Shown: piece after piece, positions 1 to 7,529 of the stretch
How the letters are laid out: the number at the start of each line of letters is the position of its first letter
How positions within the stretch are numbered: position 1 is the first letter of the stretch
Source of the DNA: Pantoea stewartii subsp. stewartii
Lineage (GTDB): Bacteria > Pseudomonadota > Gammaproteobacteria > Enterobacterales > Enterobacteriaceae
Assembly: GCF_008801695.1 (NCBI RefSeq)
Contig: NZ_VZPF01000027.1
Location: 1-56,447 of the forward strand
Length of the DNA: 56,447 bases
Reading direction: 5' to 3'
Made by a program: the position numbers and the translations under genes
Notes under the pieces: model-generated
What the model was told of the DNA's origin: nothing
Seen by the model: the letters and a program-made list of their open reading frames with translations, nothing else
The model's database searches: none

Positions 1-308
1 ATGTCGAACGGTTGTGGCAGGCGCTTCATGAGACAATAACCCGAAATCACCAGTGCAGTTCAATGTGGCAACTGTTGAAAAAGGTCCATCACTTTATGAA
101 TACCGTCAGCCCATTCCCCGGGGGAAAACATGGGCTGGCTAAAGTGTAGCGGTATTAGGATCAGTTATTTAAATGCTGACTACCTGTTTATAACTATTAT
201 CCTGGCACTCTGTCGCTGTTTTGACCTGTTTTATTGCGTAAAATGTGCCGGGGTTCTGATTACGGGAATTGACTACACTTTCGGCTTTTACACGGACAGG
301 TGTTTGTT
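1..308. other. Intergenic region upstream of panM
   Basis: I see no convincing gene here. The main structure is a nested hairpin at 107-137: arms CAGCCCAT (107-114) and ATGGGCTG (130-137) are perfectly complementary and enclose a second C/G-rich dyad, TCCCCGGGGGA. No T-run follows in either direction, so it could be a weak terminator for a gene left of the window or a regulatory structure. In E. coli the gene on this side is livK. Confidence 0.4.
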
Positions 309-695
309 ATGAAGCTTACTATTTTGCGGTTGACCTCTCTAACGCAGCAGGATCGGATCGATCTGGGGAAAATCTGGCCTGAGAGGGATTTGGCCACGCT
401 GGAAAACGCGTTAAATGAAAATCACCGCCTTTATGTCGCACGCTTCAACGACCGTTTGCTGGCGGCGTTACAGTTAGAGATAGCCGGTATCCACGGTAAA
501 GTGCATCATCTGACCGTCAGAGATGTCACGCGACGTCGCGGTGTCGGGCTATATTTGCTGGAAGACACGATGAAGCAGAACCCATCGCTGGAGGACTGGT
601 GGATTGCTGATGACGGTAGCGAAGATCAACGCGTTCGGGCGGCGTTTATGCAGGCCTGTGGATTTCGTGCGCAGGTTGATGGCTGGGTAAAATAA
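309..695 (+). CDS. panM: PanD maturation / CoA-sensing factor PanM (PanZ), GNAT fold
   Basis: The 127-residue protein matches the E. coli PanM/PanZ length and starts MKLTILRL. The family is a GNAT-fold, acetyl-CoA-binding protein that triggers self-cleavage of the aspartate decarboxylase PanD, giving its pyruvoyl cofactor, and inhibits it when CoA is plentiful; it therefore controls beta-alanine and pantothenate synthesis. The acetyl-CoA loop is visible as RRRGVG near residue 75. The ATG at 309 is preferred to the in-frame ATG at 300 because it reproduces the family N-terminus. In E. coli livJ lies between panM and rpoH; here panM faces rpoH directly, with only a terminator between. Confidence 0.93.
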   Translation: MKLTILRLTSLTQQDRIDLGKIWPERDLATLENALNENHRLYVARFNDRLLAALQLEIAGIHGKVHHLTVRDVTRRRGVGLYLLEDTMKQNPSLEDWWIADDGSEDQRVRAAFMQACGFRAQVDGWVK

Positions 696-705
696 ATCGC
701 GGGCA

Positions 706-733
706 ATAAAAAGGGCGACCTGAGGTCGCCCTG
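706..733 (-). terminator. Rho-independent terminator of rpoH
   Basis: Arms GGGCGACC (713-720) and GGTCGCCC (724-731) form an 8-bp G/C stem with a TGA loop. Read on the minus strand it is followed by TTTTTATT, so it ends rpoH transcription. It may also act on panM transcripts coming the other way. Confidence 0.85.
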
Positions 734-738
734 TCTCG

Positions 739-1596
739 TCAGGCTTCGATAGCCATTCGGAGTTTTTTCATCGCGTTCTTCTCAAGCTGTCGGACGCGCT
801 CAGCAGAAACACCGTATTGATCGGCCAGTTCCTGCAGGGTGGTTTTGTTGTCTTCGTCCAGCCAGCGGGCACGGATAATATGCTGGCTGCGCTCGTCCAG
901 CCCTTCCATTGCATAAGTCAGCTTATCGGCTGCATGCGATTCCCAGTTATCCTCTTCGATGCCGTCCGCAAAGTCAGAGGTTTTATCCTGGAGATACAGC
1001 ACCGGCGCCATGGATTTTCCTTCGCCGCTTTCATCGTCAGCGGACATATCGAAGGTCATATCCTGAGCCGCCATGCGCGATTCCATTTCTCGCACATCTT
1101 TGCTGCTCACGCCCAGCTCACGCGCCACCATCTCGACTTCATCCTGGTTAAACCAGCCCAGACGCTGCTTGGTTTTACGCAGGTTAAAGAACAGCTTGCG
1201 CTGTGCCTTAGTGGTCGCCACTTTCACGATGCGCCAGTTACGCAGCACATATTCGTGAATTTCTGCTTTGATCCAGTGAACGGCAAAGGACACCAGACGA
1301 ACACCCACTTCAGGATTGAAGCGACGAACGGCTTTCATCAAGCCAATGTTACCTTCCTGGATCAGGTCAGCCTGAGGCAGGCCATAGCCAGAATAGTTAC
1401 GAGCGATATGAACAACAAAGCGTAGGTGAGACAGGATCAGCGTCTTTGCCGCATCCAGATCGCCCTGGTAATGCAGCCGTTCAGCCAACGCTTTTTCCTC
1501 TTCTGCCGACAGCATCGGCCAGGTGTTGGCAGCCCGAACGTAAGATTCCAGGTTGCCCAGAGGAGCAATAGCTAAAGTTTGCATTTCTTTGGTCAT
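739..1596 (-). CDS. rpoH: RNA polymerase heat-shock sigma factor sigma-32 (RpoH)
   Basis: The 285-residue protein is almost identical in plan to E. coli RpoH. It has the sigma-70 family core region 2 ([17 protein letters not shown] around residues 77-93), the RpoH box with [14 protein letters not shown] near residues 131-144, and a region 4 helix-turn-helix at the C-terminus ([25 protein letters not shown]). It directs transcription of chaperone and protease genes on heat stress. The ATG at 1596 gives the family start [12 protein letters not shown]. It lies downstream of ftsX on the same strand, with its own promoter region at about 1600-1800. Confidence 0.97.
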   Translation of the reverse strand: MTKEMQTLAIAPLGNLESYVRAANTWPMLSAEEEKALAERLHYQGDLDAAKTLILSHLRFVVHIARNYSGYGLPQADLIQEGNIGLMKAVRRFNPEVGVRLVSFAVHWIKAEIHEYVLRNWRIVKVATTKAQRKLFFNLRKTKQRLGWFNQDEVEMVARELGVSSKDVREMESRMAAQDMTFDMSADDESGEGKSMAPVLYLQDKTSDFADGIEEDNWESHAADKLTYAMEGLDERSQHIIRARWLDEDNKTTLQELADQYGVSAERVRQLEKNAMKKLRMAIEA

Positions 1597-1694
1597 TCAA
1601 ATCCTCACAAAATCAGTGGAATTGCCGCATCTTTCCATAAGCGCACGTCACATTATGTCAACGTCGCAGGAAAACCAAAAGCAATCTGTGCTAC

Positions 1695-1721
1695 TTAGAA
1701 AACAAAGTTATCCACAAGTTC
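1695..1721 (-). promoter_or_regulatory. Sigma-E-type promoter of rpoH (P3-like)
   Basis: On the minus strand GAACTT (plus 1716-1721) and TCTAA (plus 1695-1699) are separated by exactly 16 bp, matching the extracytoplasmic-stress sigma-E consensus and the known position of rpoH P3 in E. coli. Transcription would run into rpoH with a leader of about 100 nt. Confidence 0.75.
1708..1716 (+). promoter_or_regulatory. DnaA box in the rpoH promoter region
   Basis: TTATCCACA is a consensus DnaA box. It sits inside the spacer of the sigma-E promoter. DnaA boxes at this position are known to modulate rpoH P3/P4 in E. coli, so the control element looks conserved. Confidence 0.7.
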
Positions 1722-1826
1722 AATTATAGCAGTGAATATTTTACACACAGATGACAGCAGGGCAACACCCTCTGCGCCCACTGTCGGCAGCAGAGGATGA
1801 TTATAACAAAAAAATGTTGCAGCGCT

Positions 1827-2810
1827 TTACTGGGGCGTAAATCGACGTAAATGTTGTACGGTTGCCAGCCAGGCGGCAATCCAGCCGATAATGGCGGCGA
1901 TGAGCAACAGCAGTAACGCCTCATCCCAGGAAAACCCTTCCAGAGAGAAGGTGGTGCCAAATACCGACGACACCTGAGCCACAACAGACTGCAGGCGCAG
2001 CACCAGCACTTCAGACAGGATCAGGGAAAGTACCGCGCCACTGAACCCGAGTAACGCGCCACCATACAGGAACGGCCGCAGGATAAATCCATCCGTTGCC
2101 CCGATCAGCTTCTGAACGTTGATCGTATCGCGGCGGGCAAAAATACTCAGCCTGACGCTGTTACCAATCACGAGGAAGACCGCCACGATCATCAGGATAC
2201 CGATCATCGACGCAATTTGACCGACCAGGCCGGTCAGCGCCGCCAGACGGGCAAACCAGCTGTCATCCATCCGTACCTCATCGACGCCCTGCACTTTCGC
2301 CACTCTGTCGCGTAACGTTTGCATGGTGTCCGAATTCTGGAAGTTGAGCTTTGGCGTAATGATAACGACAGCAGGCAGCGGATTCTGTTCCAGCATGTCC
2401 ATCGCGCCGCCGAAGCCTGACCAGTTGCGGAATTCATTCAGGGCTTCTTCACGCGTCAGATAGTTAACGTGATCCACGCCCTCAACCTGTTTCAGTTGCG
2501 CGGTCACATTCTCAGCAGCCGTATCATCCAGCGTTTTTGAGAGATACACCGTCAGTTGCGGCGCGGGATACCACTGCGAAGCCGCCTGGCTGACGTTTTT
2601 CCACACCATATAGCAGACGCTGGGCAGCGTCAGGGAAATCGCAATCACCATCACTGTCAGCAACGTCGCCAGCGGCTGACGCCACATATCTGACAGCGTA
2701 CCGCGTAGCGCGTAGCGCCACTGTTCCTGCCAGCCACCGCGTAACGCTTTACTCTTTGACGGTTGCTTCGCCTTCGGGGCTGCCGCGCGTTTGTTGCGTT
2801 TATTGACCAT
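1827..2810 (-). CDS. ftsX: Cell division protein FtsX
   Basis: This 327-residue inner-membrane protein is the membrane half of the FtsEX complex, which couples ATP hydrolysis to activation of periplasmic amidases through EnvC. It has a basic cytoplasmic N-terminus, a first membrane segment ([20 protein letters not shown]), a periplasmic domain (about residues 75-205) and three more membrane segments ending [14 protein letters not shown]. It is shorter than the E. coli protein (352 residues); the missing part is the variable basic N-terminus. The start overlaps the end of ftsE by 11 bp, implying translational coupling. Confidence 0.96.
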   Translation of the reverse strand: MVNKRNKRAAAPKAKQPSKSKALRGGWQEQWRYALRGTLSDMWRQPLATLLTVMVIAISLTLPSVCYMVWKNVSQAASQWYPAPQLTVYLSKTLDDTAAENVTAQLKQVEGVDHVNYLTREEALNEFRNWSGFGGAMDMLEQNPLPAVVIITPKLNFQNSDTMQTLRDRVAKVQGVDEVRMDDSWFARLAALTGLVGQIASMIGILMIVAVFLVIGNSVRLSIFARRDTINVQKLIGATDGFILRPFLYGGALLGFSGAVLSLILSEVLVLRLQSVVAQVSSVFGTTFSLEGFSWDEALLLLLIAAIIGWIAAWLATVQHLRRFTPQ

Positions 2811-3468
2811 CGTGGCCTCCGTGCAGGCGTCCTTTATTCAGCGTCATTACCCGATAATTGCGGCGACCAATAAGGGCAACATCATGCGTCGCCATCAAAA
2901 CGGTCACACCTACGCGGTTAAACTCTTCAAACAGGCGCAGGATGTCTTCTGACAGCGCCTCATCCAGGTTACCCGTTGGTTCGTCAGCCAGCAGAACGGC
3001 GGGCTTATTCACGACGGCACGGGCAATACCGACACGTTGCTGTTCACCGCCGGAGAGCTGAATAGGAAAACTTTTCGCTTTGTCGAGCAGGCCCACTTTA
3101 TCGAGCGCCGCCGAAACACGACGACGGATATCCTCGCCGCTGGCACCGGAGATGATCAACGGGATGGCCACATTGTCATAAACGCTACGATCCATCAGCA
3201 GATGGTGATCCTGAAAGATCATCCCGATCTGACGACGCAGGAACGGCACTTCGCTGTTACGTAGGCGCGAAATATCGTGTCCGCTAAACCAGATTTGCCC
3301 GGCGCTGGGGCGCTCAATGCCACAAATCAGCTTCAGCAACGTACTCTTACCTGCCCCGGAGTGGCCGGTCAAAAACGCCATTTCGCCAGGACGCAGATTA
3401 AAATCTACGCCCTGCAGCGCCTGACGTCCGCCGAGATATGCCTTACTGACCTCTTCAAAGCGAATCAT
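2800..3468 (-). CDS. ftsE: Cell division ATP-binding protein FtsE
   Basis: The 222-residue ABC-type ATPase is the cytoplasmic partner of FtsX. Visible motifs are Walker [10 protein letters not shown] (residues 35-43), the Q-loop MIFQDHH, the signature LSGGEQQR and Walker [14 protein letters not shown], followed by the H-loop ATHD. It belongs to the ftsYEX operon, starting 5 bp after the ftsY stop codon and overlapping ftsX. Confidence 0.97.
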   Translation of the reverse strand: MIRFEEVSKAYLGGRQALQGVDFNLRPGEMAFLTGHSGAGKSTLLKLICGIERPSAGQIWFSGHDISRLRNSEVPFLRRQIGMIFQDHHLLMDRSVYDNVAIPLIISGASGEDIRRRVSAALDKVGLLDKAKSFPIQLSGGEQQRVGIARAVVNKPAVLLADEPTGNLDEALSEDILRLFEEFNRVGVTVLMATHDVALIGRRNYRVMTLNKGRLHGGHDGQ

Positions 3469-3473
3469 CCTAA

Positions 3474-5183
3474 TTAGTCCTCTCGGGCAAACAGTGCCTC
3501 AATAAAATCCTCGGCCTTGAAGGGCCGTAAATCGTCGATGCCTTCTCCGACACCGATATAACGGATAGGGATGCCAAACTGATCGGCGACCGAGAAAATC
3601 ACGCCACCTTTGGCTGTCCCATCCAGTTTAGTCAGTGTAATGCCGCTCAGCCCTACCGCTTCATGGAACAGTTTGGCCTGGCTGATGGCATTTTGCCCGG
3701 TACTGGCATCCAGGGTCAGCATGACTTCATGTGGCGCCTGCTCATCCAGCTTCTTCATCACACGGGTAATTTTCTTCAGCTCTTCCATCAGGTGCGATTT
3801 ATTTTGCAAGCGCCCTGCGGTATCCGCGATCAACACGTCAACGCCACGTGATTTGGCCGCCTGGATGGCATCGAAAATCACCGAGGCAGAATCCGCGCCG
3901 GTATGCTGCGCGACAACGGGAATGTTGTTGCGCTGGCCCCAGACCTGAAGCTGTTCAACAGCTGCCGCACGGAACGTATCGCCCGCCGCCAGCATCACAG
4001 ATTTACCTTCTGCCTGATACTGACGTGCCAGCTTGCCGATGGTGGTGGTTTTACCCACGCCGTTCACGCCGACCATTAAGATGACAAACGGGGTTTTACC
4101 TTCGACATTCAGCGGTTCATCGACTTTCGCCAGGATCGCCGCCATTTCGCTTTTCAGCAGGCCATAAAGCGCTTCCGCATCGCGCAGTTGCTTACGGTCA
4201 GCATGCTGCGTCAGGCTGGTAATAATGCGCCGCGTCGTTTCCACGCCCACGTCGGCAATCAGCAGTTGTTCTTCCAGTTCTTCGAACAGGTCATCGTCGA
4301 TTTTCTTGCCACGGAACAGGCTGATAAAACCCGAGCCCAGGTTCTGGCGTGTCTTCACCAGGCTGCGCTTCAGGCGGGCAAAGAATCCCTCTTTGGTGGG
4401 GCGCTCCTGTTCCTGCTCGTGCGCTACCAGCGGTGCGGCGGCTAACGGAAGATCGCTGACCGTGTCGTCTGGCGCTGTCGCCCCGGCATCGTGCCCGACA
4501 GTTTCAACGTTAACAACATCCGCGTCTCCCAGCGCCAGTGCAGCCAGTTCTTCGTCACTCAACGGCGCATCGTCCGCCTGTTCAGTTTCAGCGATGGCAG
4601 CGTCGTGCGGCGCGATATCTGTCACGTCGGCATCCGCCAGCGCCAGCGCGGCCAGCTCATCGTCGCTCAGCGGCGCATCGTCCGCCTGTTCAGTTTCAGC
4701 GATGGCAGCGTCGTGCGGCGCGATATCTGTCACGTCGGCATCCGCCAGCGCCAGCGCGGCCAGCTCATCGTCGCTCAGCGGCGCATCGTCCGCCACAGGT
4801 GCCTGTTCAGGCGCGGATGAGGCAAGCTCAACCTCCGCTGACGGCAGTGCAGTCAGTTCCTCATCGTTGACGTCATCGGCAGGCTCAACGGGCGTGATCA
4901 TACCGGTATGCGGATCAACCGCCGTTTCAGGCCAGGCTACACGGGCGGTAACCGGTACGTCTTCAGACGTAGCTGCATCACTTTCCTGTTGCTGTTCAAC
5001 ACGGTTTTCAGGTGCGGCACCGCGTTCCTGTTCAGCGGTTTCCGCCTGACTGCGTGCCGGGGCTTCCTGTTCTGGCTGCTGGGCTTCCGGTTGTGCCGTC
5101 TGCGCATCCGTTAAGGGTTGTTTCTCTTCTTCTTTGCCAAATCCCAGCCAGGAAAAAAAGCCTCGTTTCTTCTCTTTTGCCAT
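3474..5183 (-). CDS. ftsY: Signal recognition particle receptor FtsY
   Basis: FtsY is the SRP receptor GTPase that delivers ribosome-nascent-chain complexes to the Sec translocon. The ATG at 5183 gives the conserved start MAKEKKRGFFSWLGF, an amphipathic membrane-binding helix. Residues up to about 270 form an acidic, low-complexity A domain; then come the N domain and the GTPase G domain, with GVNGVGKTTT (G1), DTAGR (G3) and TKLDG (G4). At 569 residues it is longer than E. coli FtsY (497). The excess lies in the A domain and includes a 36-residue unit (DDAPLSDDELAALALADADV and the residues after it) present in two perfect copies plus a diverged third. Confidence 0.96.
   Translation of the reverse strand: MAKEKKRGFFSWLGFGKEEEKQPLTDAQTAQPEAQQPEQEAPARSQAETAEQERGAAPENRVEQQQESDAATSEDVPVTARVAWPETAVDPHTGMITPVEPADDVNDEELTALPSAEVELASSAPEQAPVADDAPLSDDELAALALADADVTDIAPHDAAIAETEQADDAPLSDDELAALALADADVTDIAPHDAAIAETEQADDAPLSDEELAALALGDADVVNVETVGHDAGATAPDDTVSDLPLAAAPLVAHEQEQERPTKEGFFARLKRSLVKTRQNLGSGFISLFRGKKIDDDLFEELEEQLLIADVGVETTRRIITSLTQHADRKQLRDAEALYGLLKSEMAAILAKVDEPLNVEGKTPFVILMVGVNGVGKTTTIGKLARQYQAEGKSVMLAAGDTFRAAAVEQLQVWGQRNNIPVVAQHTGADSASVIFDAIQAAKSRGVDVLIADTAGRLQNKSHLMEELKKITRVMKKLDEQAPHEVMLTLDASTGQNAISQAKLFHEAVGLSGITLTKLDGTAKGGVIFSVADQFGIPIRYIGVGEGIDDLRPFKAEDFIEALFARED
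4563..4794. repeat. Perfect 108-bp tandem repeat inside ftsY
   Basis: The sequence beginning CGGCGCATCGTCCGCC at 4563 recurs at 4671 and again at 4779, where the repeat ends after 16 bases. The two full copies appear identical. The period is 36 codons, so the repeat keeps frame and lengthens the acidic A domain of FtsY by one unit. The lack of divergence suggests a recent duplication. Confidence 0.95.
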
Positions 5184-5407
5184 TGTGTAACCACACTCCT
5201 CGATGGCTTCATCCCGGTAGCACAATGTTCCCAGGGTTAAAAACAGTATTGGTGATAAACGCCAAAGTGGCGTTAAACCGCAGAATTATGCATAACATCA
5301 GCAGCGTCGTAGTCTAACACTTTCCTGGCGGCACACCACAGCACCCTTTTTTAACGTTTCTTCTCATCGTTTCGCCCGTTAAACTACGCAACAAATTATG
5401 ACGATTT

Positions 5408-6016
5408 GTGAGCAAGATGATAAAACCTCCCCGTAAAACAGGTGGTGCGGGCCAAATCCGCATTATTGGCGGACAGTGGCGCGGCCGCAAATTACCGGTG
5501 CCAGACAGCGCGGGTCTTCGTCCCACCACCGACAGGGTGCGAGAAACCCTGTTTAACTGGCTGGCACCCCACCTGCAGCAGGCTGACTGCCTGGATTGCT
5601 TTGCCGGAAGTGGCGCACTGGGGCTGGAAGCGCTCTCACGCTATGCCGCGTCGGCAACGCTGCTTGAGCTGGAGCGCCCGGTGGCGCAACAGCTGAGCAA
5701 AAACCTTCAGACATTGCAGGCCTCAAACGGCAACGTTGTACAAACCAACACCCTGAGCTGGCTGGCGCAGGACGGCCATCCCTTTGGTATCGTGTTTGTC
5801 GATCCTCCGTTTCGGCAGGGTTTGCTGGAGCAAACCCTGCAACTGCTGAAAAAAAATAACTGGCTGACAGCGGATGCACTCGTCTACGTTGAAAGCGAAG
5901 TTGAAAACGGCCCACCGCCGGTGCCGGTTCACTGGGATTTACATCGCGAAAAAATTGCGGGCCAGGTGGCCTATCGTTTATATCAGCGCCAACAGGAGAC
6001 GCATGATGTTACTTAA
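5408..6016 (+). CDS. rsmD: 16S rRNA (guanine966-N2)-methyltransferase RsmD
   Basis: The 202-residue SAM-dependent enzyme methylates G966 of 16S rRNA. The SAM-binding loop is DCFAGSGALGLEAL (about residues 61-74) and the catalytic motif is VDPPF, typical of N2-guanine/N6-adenine methyltransferases. The family start region IRIIGGQWRGRKLPVPDS is present. A GTG at 5408 is the longest start; an ATG lies three codons downstream. It is divergent from ftsY and overlaps yhhL, as in E. coli. Confidence 0.95.
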   Translation: MSKMIKPPRKTGGAGQIRIIGGQWRGRKLPVPDSAGLRPTTDRVRETLFNWLAPHLQQADCLDCFAGSGALGLEALSRYAASATLLELERPVAQQLSKNLQTLQASNGNVVQTNTLSWLAQDGHPFGIVFVDPPFRQGLLEQTLQLLKKNNWLTADALVYVESEVENGPPPVPVHWDLHREKIAGQVAYRLYQRQQETHDVT

Positions 6017-6275
6017 TTTAGGACGCCTGCTGATGCTGTGCGTATGGGGTTTTTTACTGTTTAACCTGATTCATCCGTATCCGAAGCCCCTGACCTGGTT
6101 CATCAATGTGGCCTTGATATTTATGATCCTGATGCACGGCCTGCAGTTAGTCCTGCTGCGCACGACGCAGGGCAAAGATGCACCACCGCTCGATCGCGCT
6201 ACCCAGATCAAAGTCTTTTTGTTTGGCGTGTTCGAACTGGTTGCGTGGCAGAAAAAAAATTTCCCACGTAAATAA
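6006..6275 (+). CDS. yhhL: Small inner-membrane protein YhhL (DUF1145)
   Basis: The 89-residue protein has three probable membrane helices (LLMLCVWGFLLFNLI, WFINVALIFMILMHGLQLVLL and a C-terminal one). Length and neighbours match E. coli YhhL, whose function is unknown. The start at 6006 is chosen over the ATG at 6003 because it gives 7 nt to the AGGAG at 5994-5998 and the family length. The gene overlaps the end of rsmD by 11 bp, so the two are probably translationally coupled. Confidence 0.9.
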   Translation: MLLNLGRLLMLCVWGFLLFNLIHPYPKPLTWFINVALIFMILMHGLQLVLLRTTQGKDAPPLDRATQIKVFLFGVFELVAWQKKNFPRK

Positions 6276-6303
6276 AGGATAACGGCGGGCATCACGCTCG
6301 CCG

Positions 6304-6660
6304 TCAGTTTTCGGCAGGCGTGAAGCGGATAAAACGCGTGCCCTGAAGTGTCAGCTCGCCTTTCGTGCCCTTGTCCATCAGATGGTAGTCGCTTTCATTA
6401 ACGCGCATCTTAATATCGCTTTCGCCATTGAGCGGATGAAACCAGGCCTCATAGCGCATTTCGTCTCCGGCGATCACTTCGCGCTCACGTGAGCGGCGAC
6501 TGGATACCGAAAACTCACGTTTGGTTTTGACCTCAACCGCGACGGTGCGTACCGGCGAGGCATCGTTGACGGCTGCCTCGCGCCGCTGTTTGATGAACTG
6601 GCGTGTCGCGAGTACGGCAATAATGGCCACGACGATAATAAAAAGTAGCGGTGGTTTCAT
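6304..6660 (-). CDS. yhhM: DUF2500 protein YhhM
   Basis: This 118-residue protein has one N-terminal membrane anchor (LLFIIVVAIIAVLA) and a small beta-rich domain outside the membrane. It matches E. coli YhhM in length and context. No biochemical role is known for the family. It is convergent with yhhL and divergent from yhhN. Confidence 0.9.
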   Translation of the reverse strand: MKPPLLFIIVVAIIAVLATRQFIKQRREAAVNDASPVRTVAVEVKTKREFSVSSRRSREREVIAGDEMRYEAWFHPLNGESDIKMRVNESDYHLMDKGTKGELTLQGTRFIRFTPAEN

Positions 6661-6812
6661 CTTTCCTCAGCGTTTATCCGGTCTCAGATCGTCTTGCATT
6701 GCGCGATAAATCATACAACCAGAGTTGACCGATTGTCACATCGCGCTGGCATAACCTAGACTGACAGGAGTGTTTCAGGAACTGTCACCATTTTGGTAAA
6801 AAGGGAGAAGCA

Positions 6813-7442
6813 ATGCTCTGGTCCTTTCTCGCTGTACTTTTCTCCGGCTGGCTGTACGTTGATGCCTCTTACCGGGGCCCGCAATGGCAACGCTGGTTAT
6901 TTAAACCTGTCACGTTGCTCCTGTTAGTCGGTCTGGCCTGGCAGGCCCCCACACGCAATACATCTGATTACCTGATTGTGGCTGGGTTAGTCGCCACGCT
7001 CATCGGCGACACGCTGACGCTGCTCCCGCGGCAACAAATGCTTTATGCGCTGGGCGCGTTTTTCCTGTCGCATCTGCTGTACACGCTGTGTTTTGCGGCC
7101 AATATGACGATGACATTTTACTGGCCCATCCCACTAACGTTTCTGATCATCGGGGTGGTTGTGATTGGTGTGCTGTGGAGTAAGCTGGAAACGCTGCGCT
7201 GGCCCGTCTGTACGCTGATCGGCATGACGCTGGTCATGAACTGGATGGCTACTGAACAATATGTCTTCCGCCCCAGCGATTACAGCTTCTCAATTCTGGT
7301 TGGCTCTGCCCTGCTGCTGCTGGCTAATATCGTGTGGTTTATCAGTCATTTTCGCCGCCGTTTCAGCGCCGACAGCGCGATTGTCGCGGCCTGCTACTTT
7401 GCCGGTCACTTTATGATCGTCCGCTCCCTGTGGATCTACTGA
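6813..7442 (+). CDS. yhhN: YhhN (TMEM86 / lysoplasmalogenase-like family) membrane protein
   Basis: The 209-residue polytopic membrane protein has about seven to eight hydrophobic segments. The family includes eukaryotic TMEM86 lysoplasmalogenases, which hydrolyse the vinyl-ether bond of lysoplasmalogens; the role of the enterobacterial member is not established. A strong AAAGGGAG ribosome site precedes the ATG. A likely promoter upstream includes TTGACC near 6725. It precedes zntA on the same strand, as in E. coli. Confidence 0.9.
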   Translation: MLWSFLAVLFSGWLYVDASYRGPQWQRWLFKPVTLLLLVGLAWQAPTRNTSDYLIVAGLVATLIGDTLTLLPRQQMLYALGAFFLSHLLYTLCFAANMTMTFYWPIPLTFLIIGVVVIGVLWSKLETLRWPVCTLIGMTLVMNWMATEQYVFRPSDYSFSILVGSALLLLANIVWFISHFRRRFSADSAIVAACYFAGHFMIVRSLWIY

Positions 7443-7495
7443 AAAAAGACACAATAATGCTGGCGTTGGGTTAAACCTCTGGGTGTAAGATAAGC

Positions 7496-7525
7496 CGTGG
7501 GCACGTCGCCCACGTCTTCCGGAGG
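7496..7525 (+). promoter_or_regulatory. Hairpin directly before the zntA ribosome binding site
   Basis: CGTGGGC (7496-7502) and GCCCACG (7508-7514) form a perfect 7-bp stem with a 5-nt loop. The Shine-Dalgarno GGAGG (7521-7525) follows 6 nt later. The hairpin may shape translation or stability of the zntA leader. I cannot identify a clear ZntR (MerR-type) operator with its usual long spacer in the region before it. Confidence 0.5.
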
Positions 7526-7529
7526 TTAT

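Noticed and set aside
130..312. 60-codon plus-strand frame before panM
   Set aside because: Cysteine- and tyrosine-rich noise with no ribosome site; its end overlaps the panM start.
817..1425. A 202-codon frame antisense to rpoH
   Set aside because: Shadow of rpoH with no ribosome site or recognisable sequence.
4225..5049. A 274-codon plus-strand frame opposite ftsY
   Set aside because: It is serine/alanine-rich low complexity, antisense to the repeat-rich ftsY acidic domain, and has no ribosome site.
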